From contig NZ_PYIX02000015.1 of the NCBI RefSeq assembly GCF_003024515.2, positions 1 to 64,000 of the forward strand: a DNA stretch of 64,000 nt. The letters run 5' to 3'. Made by a program: the position numbers and the translations under genes. This DNA is from Acinetobacter sichuanensis. Its GTDB lineage: Bacteria > Pseudomonadota > Gammaproteobacteria > Pseudomonadales > Moraxellaceae. Positions 18,577 through 27,171 of the stretch are shown here, in pieces. Below the pieces are notes generated by a model that saw only the letters and a list, made by a program, of their open reading frames with translations, did not search any database and was not told the DNA's origin. The stretch's first letter is position 1; every line of letters begins with the position of its first letter.

Positions 18577-18611
18577 AAAAAAAGCATATCGTAGAAGATA
18601 TGCTTTTTTAT
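18577..18611. terminator. bidirectional terminator upstream of the SRPBCC gene and after rraB
   Basis: A long stem (AAAAAAGCATATC / GATATGCTTTTTT, six-base loop) with T runs on both strands lies just beyond the stop of the minus-strand rraB gene. Confidence 0.85.
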
Positions 18612-18627
18612 TTAAATCATGTGAAAA

Positions 18628-19017
18628 TTACTTCATTTCACCCAATTCAATTTCCTCATATTCTTCATCATCAAAGATATAAGTACTACAACCCCAACCA
18701 TCATATTCACCCGAAAATTGTTCAGCGATTTTACTAAACCATTCTTCTAGATCAACAATATCTGAATAATCAGGTAATAGGTTTACAAAAACAGTGATCA
18801 CCCACTCATTAGGTTCAATCTCTTCATCTAAATACATTGAAATTTTTTGTTCTTCAAGCAATAGATGAATAGCACACTTTTCTGCTAATTCTTGTGTTTT
18901 AAAATATAGTGAAAATTCAATTTCATGTATTTCGTTTAAATCATCACCATCTTCTTGCATTTGCCACAATAAATTGCCGTTATCATCATCAGGGAATTGT
19001 TCAAAATCGCGTGTCAT
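18628..19017 (-). CDS. rraB: RraB-family regulator of ribonuclease E
   Basis: RraB binds the C-terminal scaffold of RNase E and restrains RNA cleavage in enterobacteria. The 129-residue, highly acidic protein contains the opening FPDDDNGNLLWQMQEDGDDL and the later EWFSKIAEQFSGEYDGWGCSTY, both typical of the family. The tail is a run of acidic residues. A ribosome binding site AAGGAAG precedes the ATG. It is somewhat shorter than E. coli RraB. Whether the local RNase E is a target is not known. Confidence 0.82.
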   Translation of the reverse strand: MTRDFEQFPDDDNGNLLWQMQEDGDDLNEIHEIEFSLYFKTQELAEKCAIHLLLEEQKISMYLDEEIEPNEWVITVFVNLLPDYSDIVDLEEWFSKIAEQFSGEYDGWGCSTYIFDDEEYEEIELGEMK

Positions 19018-19178
19018 TGGGGCTTCCTTATTATCTTTGCCATTTTTGTTCTCGTAGATTAACTGAGTTTTATTGCAATTTGGCGATTAAATCTTTACTG
19101 AATATGAAATGATCAAATAAATTTAAAGAAATTGTTTCCTACACGCAGTCTCTTTTACCCTATCATTTATATTTTAGA

Positions 19179-19535
19179 TTAAATACCTTTTTCAATTAAC
19201 TTTTCTATATATTTCCGATCTTTAATACTGATTTGTGGTTGCATTTTGATTTGTTGAATAGTCAATAATAAATCTTGGTTATGCTCTTGTTTTGCCTGTT
19301 CTAAATACCGATTAATTTTTTCTAAATCTGTAGCATCTGCGGGAGTAAAATCATAAATCATGAGAATTGCACTCATCATTAGAAAGATAAACAGTATAAA
19401 TCTTCGATTTTCCTTTGTAACTTCATAGGGTGACAAACCTTTAATGGTGATATAAACCAACCAAAAAATGATTCCACCCCATGATAAAACTAACAATAGA
19501 ATTAAAATTATTTGAGCGATTGCAGGCTGTATCAT
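19179..19535 (-). CDS. hypothetical protein with two membrane segments
   Basis: About 118 residues. Two hydrophobic segments (AQIILILLLVLSWGGIIFWLVYI and FILFIFLMMSAILMIYDF) are followed by a charged, soluble tail of about 55 residues rich in Lys, Glu and Gln. I chose the ATG at 19535 over an upstream TTG at 19550. No family is recognised. Confidence 0.6.
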   Translation of the reverse strand: MIQPAIAQIILILLLVLSWGGIIFWLVYITIKGLSPYEVTKENRRFILFIFLMMSAILMIYDFTPADATDLEKINRYLEQAKQEHNQDLLLTIQQIKMQPQISIKDRKYIEKLIEKGI

Positions 19536-19601
19536 TTTATTATTTTCCAATGTTATAAAGAGTGAGATTTATAAAAAAAATAATGAAAATTCAAATGAAT
19601 T

Positions 19602-20267
19602 TTAAAAAGGTACATCTCCCTGAATGATAACTTTTTCACCATTTAAAGGTTGTATAAACTCTAAATAACTCGCATGCAAAGCCATACGCTTTAAAGGGCT
19701 TTTTTCAGGATCAGGATGATAAATTTTATCTCCTGTAATCGGGTGTCCAATATACATCATATGTACTCTTAATTGATGTGAACGCCCTGTAATCGGTGTA
19801 AGTAAAACCCGAGTAATATCTTGCTGCTCGTCATAGTTTAAAGCTTGATACAATGTTTGGGCAGATTTACCTAGCTCAAAATGCACCATTTGACGAGGAC
19901 GATTTTCCCAGTCTGTAATAAGAGGAACATCTACACTGCCCTCACCTTCTAATTTTCCCTGTACCAAAGCAATATAATTTTTCTTAACAGTACGTGCCTG
20001 AAACATTTTACTGATCGCAACTTCCGCATCTCTATGTTTAGCAAACATTAAAATACCCGAAGTCGCCATATCTAAACGATGGGTAATTTTGGCATGAGGA
20101 TAATGTTCTAATACACGGAAATAAGCACTATCATGATGTTCAGGTAAGCGCCCCGGAACAGACAATAACTCTGCGGGTTTATCAATCACGACCAAGTCTG
20201 CATCTTCATAAATAATTGAAAGTGGCTCTTGGGGAGGCATATATACAAATGTTTGGTCTAAAGGCAT
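19602..20267 (-). CDS. rluA: RluA-family pseudouridine synthase
   Basis: Converts uridine to pseudouridine in RNA; the E. coli namesake acts on U746 of 23S rRNA and U32 of several tRNAs. The 221-residue protein lacks an S4 domain, as RluA does. Motifs in order: EDADLVVIDKPAELLSVPGR (motif I), HRLDMATSGILMFAKH at residues 63-78 with catalytic Asp66, and LLTPITGRSHQLRVHMMYIGHPITGD near 150-175. The protein's length and lack of an S4 domain favour RluA over RluC or RluD, though the exact target is inferred. Confidence 0.88.
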   Translation of the reverse strand: MPLDQTFVYMPPQEPLSIIYEDADLVVIDKPAELLSVPGRLPEHHDSAYFRVLEHYPHAKITHRLDMATSGILMFAKHRDAEVAISKMFQARTVKKNYIALVQGKLEGEGSVDVPLITDWENRPRQMVHFELGKSAQTLYQALNYDEQQDITRVLLTPITGRSHQLRVHMMYIGHPITGDKIYHPDPEKSPLKRMALHASYLEFIQPLNGEKVIIQGDVPF

Positions 20268-20358
20268 ATCAAGAAAATCAAAAAAACTGCGCAGATTTTA
20301 AGTTTTACAGATCTAAATCGCCAGTAAAAAATTAACATACTCTTTTAAATACTTAATT

Positions 20359-21198
20359 TTATGCCATACAAATAACAGTTTGAGACTTACCTTGTGCTTT
20401 AGATTGGTACATTAATTGATCTGCTTGATGCGTTGCGACATCTAAATTTTCAGGCAATTGCTCGAAAATACGAATTCCCATACTAAAATCTACACCATAG
20501 CGCTGTTTTAATGTACTGGTCAAAAATGCTGTTCGTAGTTTTTGTTCAAAAATTTCCGCACTTTTTTGATGAATGTCTTTTAAAATCATTACAAATTCAT
20601 CGCCACCTAAACGAGCAACCACATCGTCAGGTCTCGCAACAGATTTTAAAATTTCTGCAAATTCAACTAAAATATCGTCGCCTTTACTATGCCCATATTG
20701 GTCATTGACTGCTTTAAAACCATCTAAATCAATCAAAGCAATCGCTATTTTGTACCCTGATTTATTTTTATATAATCTTAATTCATGATATTGCAAACCA
20801 AAAGCTCGCGCATTATTGAGTAAGGTTAAGCTATCTTTCATTGCCATTAAGGTCATTGCTGCCAAGTTTTCACGAACTTTCATCACTAAAAATGCAACAA
20901 CACTAAAAAATCCTAAACGTACTACAGCATTCCAATAAGGAATAATAATATTTGAATAATGATGACCTGAGACAAAGTCTGCATATAACCATGTAATTCC
21001 TGCTGCAATAATGGTAAAAATCGTCACTCTTTTATTATCGAACCATGCAGCAATCGACACAGGAATTAAATAAAATACAGCAAAGGAATATTCATATCCT
21101 GTTGCAATATCAATCCATCCCCAGATTAAAATCATCAAGAGAATGATCACACGTCGAGCCAAAGTATTTATTGAAAGAATTTTCTCAAGTTTTTTCAT
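20359..21198 (-). CDS. membrane-bound diguanylate cyclase
   Basis: Makes cyclic di-GMP from two GTP. The N-terminal half has four or five hydrophobic segments (about residues 15-110) with no recognised sensor fold. The C-terminal GGDEF domain starts at DSLTLLNNARAF and holds the catalytic motif RLGGDEFVMILK, with an inhibitory I-site RPDD (RxxD) exactly five residues before it, so product inhibition is expected. I chose the ATG at 21198, which has GAGAG seven bases upstream; a GTG at 21219 would add seven residues. The signal sensed is unknown. With pilT/pilU elsewhere in the window, an effect on surface behaviour is plausible but not shown. Confidence 0.9.
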   Translation of the reverse strand: MKKLEKILSINTLARRVIILLMILIWGWIDIATGYEYSFAVFYLIPVSIAAWFDNKRVTIFTIIAAGITWLYADFVSGHHYSNIIIPYWNAVVRLGFFSVVAFLVMKVRENLAAMTLMAMKDSLTLLNNARAFGLQYHELRLYKNKSGYKIAIALIDLDGFKAVNDQYGHSKGDDILVEFAEILKSVARPDDVVARLGGDEFVMILKDIHQKSAEIFEQKLRTAFLTSTLKQRYGVDFSMGIRIFEQLPENLDVATHQADQLMYQSKAQGKSQTVICMA

Positions 21199-21325
21199 CT
21201 TTAGACTCTCAATATTCACATTAAATACATAAACTTAAAGTTTATCAGCTTTTTCTGAGATTTAAATTATAGTCTTATCTACAAAAAAATTATGGTGTGA
21301 TTTATCAATCTCTGGTTTTTATTTT

Positions 21326-21691
21326 TTACTTTGCATTACTCTGTTTTAAGCCAATACCTTGCCAAAATTCTTGGGGATAATTAAGTTTTGGCTGTCCCAC
21401 CCAACCTTTAAGAATATCTAAGTGATAACCATTTTCTACTTTGTGATAACTGACCGAATTTAAAGCGAGTAAATCCCAATCCCCTGTATACTTTAGGTCG
21501 TCCAAAGACGCTGGATATTCACCAAATCGTACTTTATGTAATTCAATTAAAGCAATTGCTGTTTTAAAATGTTGGTCTCCAAATTGCTCATCAGCATGTT
21601 GTTGAAAATGAGTAAAATCACCACAAGCGTTTAAGCAAAAAGATAGAAGAAATAACATTAAAAATTGATAGGTTTTCATCATCTTTTTCAT
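21326..21691 (-). CDS. small lipoprotein
   Basis: 121 residues with a signal peptide ending in the lipobox LNAC (Cys near residue 23). The mature part, AIALIELHKVRFGEYPASLDDLKYTGDWD, resembles the post-helix region of major pseudopilins (a helix, then xxGxYPxSLxxL), but it is on a lipoprotein, not a pilin, signal. No function is known. The ATG at 21679 is an alternative start. Confidence 0.65.
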   Translation of the reverse strand: MKKMMKTYQFLMLFLLSFCLNACGDFTHFQQHADEQFGDQHFKTAIALIELHKVRFGEYPASLDDLKYTGDWDLLALNSVSYHKVENGYHLDILKGWVGQPKLNYPQEFWQGIGLKQSNAK

Positions 21692-21868
21692 TGTTTCTTT
21701 ATATTATAAAAATCAATATTTTAAATTTAACTTTCATCTTCACCAATAGCTCAACTCTATTTTTAAACTGTCACTGTTACTATGTTATGAGTGCATAAAA
21801 TCACTCATGATGATAAATCTTTGTACAATATAATGATTCAGTATTGGGATTCAAACGGTTAAATAAAT

Positions 21869-22354
21869 ATGAAATTTCTACATTTAGGATGTATTTTATG
21901 CTTCGCAGGATGTACTACAGTAATAGAACAAATGCCTAAACAGACTAATCCTTCCACACAACACGCCTTACAACAAAGCGTATATCAATACACTCAAGAC
22001 CAAACCCAATATTTATCAGCTTTTCATGATTTAAATCAAGATGATCAACCTGATGCTGTAGTATTACTACAAGGTTTAGACTGGTGCGGCTCTGGTGGAT
22101 GTACCTTATTGATTTATCAAGGTTTACCTAATCAGAAATTTAAATTAATAAATAAAACCACCGTTACAAGTCCACCTATTTATGTCAGTCAACAACAAAG
22201 TCATGGTTGGAAAAACTTAGTTGTACAATCTCGCAATCAGGGTGCAGTGCAATTAGCTTTTAATGGAGTGGCTTATCCAAATAATCCATCTTTACTGCCT
22301 GTTTTAACCACACAACAATCTGAAAAGATGCAGCTTTTAATTGCAAGCAAATAA
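21869..22354 (+). CDS. lipoprotein with an EF-hand-like calcium loop
   Basis: 161 residues; the lipobox FAGC lies near residue 15 after an unusually short signal peptide. FHDLNQDDQPDAVVLLQG matches the DxNxDxxxD calcium loop seen in FG-GAP/VCBS-like and dockerin-like segments. Two Cys residues in LDWCGSGGCTLLIYQ could form a disulfide. The role is unknown; the gene is monocistronic and convergent with the vWA gene. Confidence 0.7.
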   Translation: MKFLHLGCILCFAGCTTVIEQMPKQTNPSTQHALQQSVYQYTQDQTQYLSAFHDLNQDDQPDAVVLLQGLDWCGSGGCTLLIYQGLPNQKFKLINKTTVTSPPIYVSQQQSHGWKNLVVQSRNQGAVQLAFNGVAYPNNPSLLPVLTTQQSEKMQLLIASK

Positions 22355-22378
22355 TGCGGCATCCTCTATTTCTTAAAT

Positions 22379-22400
22379 CAAGGCAGTGGCTACTGCCTTG
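22379..22400. terminator. hairpin between the lipoprotein gene and the vWA operon
   Basis: A stem of about nine bases (CAAGGCAGT / ACTGCCTTG, four-base loop) lies seven bases from the stop of the vWA gene and 25 from that of the plus-strand gene. The T runs are short, so strength is uncertain. Confidence 0.5.
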
Positions 22401-22406
22401 ATTTAC

Positions 22407-23561
22407 CTATTTTTGTTGTTGTGTTGCATACCAAGCATTAATATCCTGCTTTTCAATGGCTTTTGCCATTAATTCAGGAAATTGATCGGGTGTACACGCA
22501 AAAGTGGGAATACCCAATGCCGCAAACTTTTGTGCATTTTCACGGTCATAATAAGGTGCTCCCTCATCTGACAGTGCCAATAAAGTTACGATTTGGACAC
22601 CACTATTGAGCATCTCAGCCACTTGTTTAAAGAGCTGTTGCTCACTGCCACCTTCACATAAATCTGTGACCAACACAAAAATTGTTTCTTCAGGACGAGT
22701 GATCTTTGTTCGACAATATTTAATCGCTTTGGCAATATCTGTACCGCCACCCAGTTGCGTACCAAACAGTACATCAACAGGGTCTTCAAGCAATGGTGTT
22801 AAATCAACAATTTGCGTATCAAACACCACCATTTGTGTGGTCACAGCCCGAATACTTGCCATCACCGCAGCAAAAATACTCGAATACACCACCGAAGGCG
22901 CCATTGAACCGCTCTGGTCAACACACAGTACAATATCTTTTAAGGAACTGCGCTGGCGTGGATGCCCATGCAGTTGTTCAGGAATAATGGTTTTGTATTC
23001 TTCTTGCCAATGTTTTAAGTTGGCTTGAATGGTGCGATGCCAATTAATATCTTGAATACGTTTTGGACGGCGCGTATGGGCTGAACGATTGACTGAACCT
23101 TGAATGGCTTGCTCTAAACTTTGTTTTAAACGTCGTTCAATTTCCTCAACTAATTTACGTACCACAATACGGGCAGTTTCTTTGGTTTGATCAGGCATCA
23201 AGTGATTTAAGCCAATCAAAGTCGAAACCAAATGAATATCAACTTCGATATTTTCTAACAATTCAGGCTCTAGCAACATTTGTTGCAAGTTCAAACGTTC
23301 AAGCGCATCTTTTTGAATGATTTGCACCACAGAACTTGGGAAATACTGACGAATATCGCCCAGCCATTTGGCAATACGTGGACTAGAACGCCCTAAACCA
23401 CCACGTTGTTGCTGTTGCGTGTTATATAACACATCTAAACACTGGAACATATTTTCATCATCACTCGACCAATACTCAGGTGATGACTGCTCAGGACGTT
23501 GACCTAAAATTAAGCGCCAACGTCGTTCTTGTTCTTGGGTATTTTGATTAGTTTGTGACAT
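22407..23561 (-). CDS. vWA-domain protein with complete MIDAS (YehP-like)
   Basis: Last gene of a five-gene operon. The 384-residue protein has a helical N-terminal half (1-205) and a vWA domain from about 207: IVLCVDQSGSM with DxSxS at 215-219, GGGTD at 271-275, and VTDLCEGG at 298-304. All metal-binding (MIDAS) positions are therefore present, so the domain should bind protein ligands through a divalent ion. Pairing with a MoxR ATPase, as here, is a general rule. The start overlaps the preceding gene by 14 bases. The nearest described counterpart is probably E. coli YehP, also uncharacterised in mechanism. Confidence 0.9.
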   Translation of the reverse strand: MSQTNQNTQEQERRWRLILGQRPEQSSPEYWSSDDENMFQCLDVLYNTQQQQRGGLGRSSPRIAKWLGDIRQYFPSSVVQIIQKDALERLNLQQMLLEPELLENIEVDIHLVSTLIGLNHLMPDQTKETARIVVRKLVEEIERRLKQSLEQAIQGSVNRSAHTRRPKRIQDINWHRTIQANLKHWQEEYKTIIPEQLHGHPRQRSSLKDIVLCVDQSGSMAPSVVYSSIFAAVMASIRAVTTQMVVFDTQIVDLTPLLEDPVDVLFGTQLGGGTDIAKAIKYCRTKITRPEETIFVLVTDLCEGGSEQQLFKQVAEMLNSGVQIVTLLALSDEGAPYYDRENAQKFAALGIPTFACTPDQFPELMAKAIEKQDINAWYATQQQK

Positions 23562-26031
23562 CAGAACCCTCTTTTAAATCAGCTTTTTCAGCGCCATCTA
23601 CACATACAGGTTGAGGATGAAGTAAATTTCTTAAACTCAATAAAGTGTTATAACCACGCTCAAGATTAAATTGATGAGGCAATTGCGCAATATGTACTGT
23701 CACCCCTGATGCTGCTTTTTCTGCAATTTTCGCAGATTCACTTGGACTAAAATCACTGGTTGAACGACGTAAAATAGGCAGAATATTGATAAATTGTTCT
23801 TCGGGTAAATCGCCTAACCATGCATTCACCAAGTTCCATAAATTATCTTCATGTAACAATAATAACGCTTGATCACTGATAAAGCCTTCGAACCAACCTG
23901 CACTATAATCAACGGTTTGCCCAACCGATAAAGCTTGTGATAAATAATGTTCTATTTCATCTAAATCAAGTAATTGCTGCTGTTTTGCTAACTTGGTAAC
24001 AGAGCCATGCAAATAACCATTCATATAGGTTTGTTGCAATAGTTTGAGTATTAAGTCTTGCCAATACTGATTGAGCGTTGCATTGTCTAACCGTTGCAAC
24101 AACAAATAAAGGCTATTTAACTGCTGTGCGGTTTGTTTTGCCATATCATCATTAATGGACTGACAATACTGTGGTAATGACAACATTAAACGTATGCTGA
24201 GCTGTTGAATAATTTGAAATAATTCATGCTCAGAAAATTGACGGACGCTACCATAACGCAAAGCTGTGACCAAAGGTGTTAAAGTCGCAAGCAATACATC
24301 AGGATCTTGATGCAAAGTCGAAAGGGACTGTAAACGCTGTAAAGCCACAGGCAAACTACGGTCTAAACCTGCCAGCAATATTTGCTCAATATATTTAGCA
24401 ACGGTTGATAGATCATCACTATGCTCAATTTTATCTTGAATATAACTTGCGGCTGCATCAGCAATGGTATAGCCCCAAAGTGACATTTCATTGAGGTATA
24501 AACTGCTTTCAGGTTGCCATGACAATTGCCAGTTTTCTTTATAATTTCCTCGACCTGATGAGTAATTTTGTAATTCTGCCCATGCCAAACCAAGCAAATT
24601 TACCCGATGAAAAAACTGACTTTTACTTAAATCAAAAGGCTGACGTAAGTCCAGTTCAACCCCACGATGTACTGCTTCAAGCTTTAAACGCAACGACTTA
24701 CATTGTTTTAAAAAGTCTTGTTGTATTGGCAATTCTGAATAGTCTTCAGGTAAATGCCCCAGTTTTTCTGCCAATAGCATCTGATTCATGATCGGCTCAG
24801 GCAAATCATAACCATGATGCAGCACACTGCGAATTGCTTCTGTTAAATCATCAAGATCAGGAATACGGCGCTCACGCAACTGCAATAAAGACTGAATCAG
24901 TTGCGTTGCATCAATAATTTGCGCACTTGAGGCATCATGTCCTGCCTCACGCAAAGCATTAGCAAACTGACTGAGCCAATCAATACTAATTTTTTCAGCA
25001 TCGACTTTACCTTCAAGGGCTTGCTGATAATGCTTCCATAAATGTGCATACCAACCCACCGCTTGAATACCTGCACCATAACCACTGTGACGATGTAAAC
25101 GTCCATGTGTCCATGCAATCCATGCCGATTCAATCTTGGTTTTTGGCAAGCCTTTGAGCAGTTGATTGTCATCTTTTAAGCTTGTTTTTAAATCCACTAA
25201 AACAGGCGCATGCCATGCACCACAAATCACCACGATACGTTCAAAGCCCTGCTTCTGTGCTTGGCGAATGATTTTTCGCATAGACGCTTCACGGTATTGT
25301 TCTATCAACTGATCATCATCAAGTTCAGTATTCGGATTTAAACTGTTTAAATAATCGCGAATTTCAGCCATTGCTTCATTGATAGACTGAAACATATCAC
25401 CCGCATGGGGTTGCTGTTCAACCAAGTGTTCCCAAAAACGCTCGCTGTCCTGATAACCTGCTTGATGGGCTAAAAGTGCGATGGGATCATGACGATATTG
25501 CAGAAATTTGCGTTCTTCATCTGAGATTTCAAACGCATCTTCTTCATCTTCATCAGTGCTTTCATTCTCAGAAGCTGATTCATCAGAAGCAGCATCAGTA
25601 AGCGTTTCATCAACATGTTCATCTACAGATTCTTCAGATTTTTCTTCTTCTGAATCTATCTGTTGTTCAGCTTCAAGGGCTTGTCGTGCCTCCTCAGCTT
25701 GTTTTTCCAGTGCAAAACGATGCTGACATGCCAAATCCATAAATTCAGTATGGATTTGATATTTTAAAGCAAATTGTAATGCTTGCCATTCAGGTGAAAA
25801 TTCTGCAAAAGGATAAAATACCGCACGTGGTCGTTCATCTTTTTGTACAGGTGTGTTGATGAGTAATGCAATCGGTGGCTCAATTTCAGCATGGCTGAGC
25901 TGTGCAATACGATCATTCGCATCAGGTGGTCCTTCAATGAGAATACAGTCAGGTTGCAACTGCTCTAGTGCATTTAAAACACTTCGAGCAGAGCCAGGAC
26001 CATGATGACGTACCCCTAAAATATAATGCAT
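23548..26031 (-). CDS. DUF5682 protein with TraB/EreA-like motifs (YehM-like)
   Basis: A soluble 827-residue protein. The start YILGVRHHGPGSARS with two His residues, then ILIEGPPDA (Glu33), an acidic low-complexity insert at about 125-170, and REASMRKIIRQAQKQGFERIVVICGAWHAPVLVDL at about 247-281 together resemble the His/Glu/His pattern of the TraB-EreA-ChaN group. The remaining 500 residues are helical and unassigned. The sequence thus suggests a metal-dependent hydrolase or haem-type domain, which is an inference. I chose the ATG at 26031 (AGGA seven bases upstream) over a TTG two codons earlier. It sits 15 to 25 bases after the MoxR gene. Confidence 0.85.
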   Translation of the reverse strand: MHYILGVRHHGPGSARSVLNALEQLQPDCILIEGPPDANDRIAQLSHAEIEPPIALLINTPVQKDERPRAVFYPFAEFSPEWQALQFALKYQIHTEFMDLACQHRFALEKQAEEARQALEAEQQIDSEEEKSEESVDEHVDETLTDAASDESASENESTDEDEEDAFEISDEERKFLQYRHDPIALLAHQAGYQDSERFWEHLVEQQPHAGDMFQSINEAMAEIRDYLNSLNPNTELDDDQLIEQYREASMRKIIRQAQKQGFERIVVICGAWHAPVLVDLKTSLKDDNQLLKGLPKTKIESAWIAWTHGRLHRHSGYGAGIQAVGWYAHLWKHYQQALEGKVDAEKISIDWLSQFANALREAGHDASSAQIIDATQLIQSLLQLRERRIPDLDDLTEAIRSVLHHGYDLPEPIMNQMLLAEKLGHLPEDYSELPIQQDFLKQCKSLRLKLEAVHRGVELDLRQPFDLSKSQFFHRVNLLGLAWAELQNYSSGRGNYKENWQLSWQPESSLYLNEMSLWGYTIADAAASYIQDKIEHSDDLSTVAKYIEQILLAGLDRSLPVALQRLQSLSTLHQDPDVLLATLTPLVTALRYGSVRQFSEHELFQIIQQLSIRLMLSLPQYCQSINDDMAKQTAQQLNSLYLLLQRLDNATLNQYWQDLILKLLQQTYMNGYLHGSVTKLAKQQQLLDLDEIEHYLSQALSVGQTVDYSAGWFEGFISDQALLLLHEDNLWNLVNAWLGDLPEEQFINILPILRRSTSDFSPSESAKIAEKAASGVTVHIAQLPHQFNLERGYNTLLSLRNLLHPQPVCVDGAEKADLKEGSDVTN

Positions 26032-26052
26032 GGGCAAATCCTTTGACTGTAA

Positions 26053-27132
26053 TTATTCTAAATCTCGGCAAGCTTGGTAAATTTCATTCCAACCTTCACG
26101 TTGTTTAATGACAGTTTCGACATATTCTTTCCAAGGCACCACATCTTGCACAGGGTCTTTGACAATCGCACCTTGTAAACCTGCAACTAGATCATGGGCA
26201 TTTAAACTGCCATCACCAAAATGCCCTGACATTGCCCAACTATGGCTCATCACTGAAATCGCTTCGGCGGTTGATAATGTCCCTGTGGTACTTTTCAGTT
26301 TTTGTTTACCATCTACTGTTTTACCTTCACGTAATTCACGGAAAATGGTCACAAGGGTTTTAATGTGTTGATCGAGTGGTTGAATTTCAGGTAAAGATAA
26401 GCTACGACCAAGTGAGGCAACACGTTGTTGCACAATTTCAATTTCTTCTGCAATAGTGGCAGGTGGTGGTAAAATCACGGTATTAAAACGACGCTTAAGT
26501 GCAGATGAAAGTTCATTGACGCCTTTATCACGGTTGTTGGCAGTCGCAATCACACTAAAACCTTGTACCGCTTGATATTCAATGCCTAACTCAGGTACAG
26601 GTAGATTTTTTTCAGATAACAATGTAATCAAAGTATCCTGTACATCAGCAGGAATACGGGTCAACTCTTCAATACGGGCAATTTTTCCTGTACGCATCGC
26701 ACGTAGCATAGGACTTTGTACTAAAGCTTCTTCAGTTGGACCTTTAGCAAGTAGTTGCGCATAGTTCCAGCTATAACGCAAAGTATCTTCACTGGTGCCT
26801 GCTGTTCCTTGAATGAGCAAAGTACTGTTACCACTGATGGCTGCTGCTAAATGCTCAGAGACCCAAGATTTTGCTGTTCCTGGTACACCCAATAATAAAA
26901 GTGCGCGGTCTGTGGCTAATGTCGCCACCGCAATTTCCATCAAACGACGATTACCAATATATTTTGCTGAAATTTCAGTACCATCAGGCAGTGTAGTCCC
27001 CATTAAATAATCAACTACAGCATTTGGTGATAACTCCCATTGTGCAGGGCGTTGTTTTTTATCGTGTTCTTTTAAAGCTGCCAACTCATGGGCATATTGT
27101 TGTTCTGCTTTGGCACGTAAAACTTGACTCAT
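26053..27132 (-). CDS. MoxR-family AAA+ ATPase (YehL-like)
   Basis: A 359-residue AAA+ ATPase of the MoxR clade, which acts as a chaperone with vWA partners. Walker A is GVPGTAKS at residues 82-89; the Walker B region is IARIEELTRIP near 151-161; sensor 1 is VIATANNRDKG near 194-204; the arginine finger region is ALKRRFNTVILPPP near 211-224. The later part contains the lid domain. Among MoxR subfamilies, the genomic context (SWIM, DUF5682, vWA) points to the YehL group. Ribosome binding site AAAGGACAC precedes the ATG. It is the central motor of the operon. Confidence 0.92.
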   Translation of the reverse strand: MSQVLRAKAEQQYAHELAALKEHDKKQRPAQWELSPNAVVDYLMGTTLPDGTEISAKYIGNRRLMEIAVATLATDRALLLLGVPGTAKSWVSEHLAAAISGNSTLLIQGTAGTSEDTLRYSWNYAQLLAKGPTEEALVQSPMLRAMRTGKIARIEELTRIPADVQDTLITLLSEKNLPVPELGIEYQAVQGFSVIATANNRDKGVNELSSALKRRFNTVILPPPATIAEEIEIVQQRVASLGRSLSLPEIQPLDQHIKTLVTIFRELREGKTVDGKQKLKSTTGTLSTAEAISVMSHSWAMSGHFGDGSLNAHDLVAGLQGAIVKDPVQDVVPWKEYVETVIKQREGWNEIYQACRDLE

Positions 27133-27171
27133 GTCAGTGTCCTTTTTATCGAAAATTAAAATGATTTTTTG

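Noticed and set aside
22407..27132. Reading the MoxR-vWA pair as a magnesium chelatase or denitrification (NorQ/NorD) unit
   Set aside because: No chelatase or nitric oxide reductase subunits are present, and the SWIM, DUF5691 and DUF5682 partners point to the Yeh type instead.
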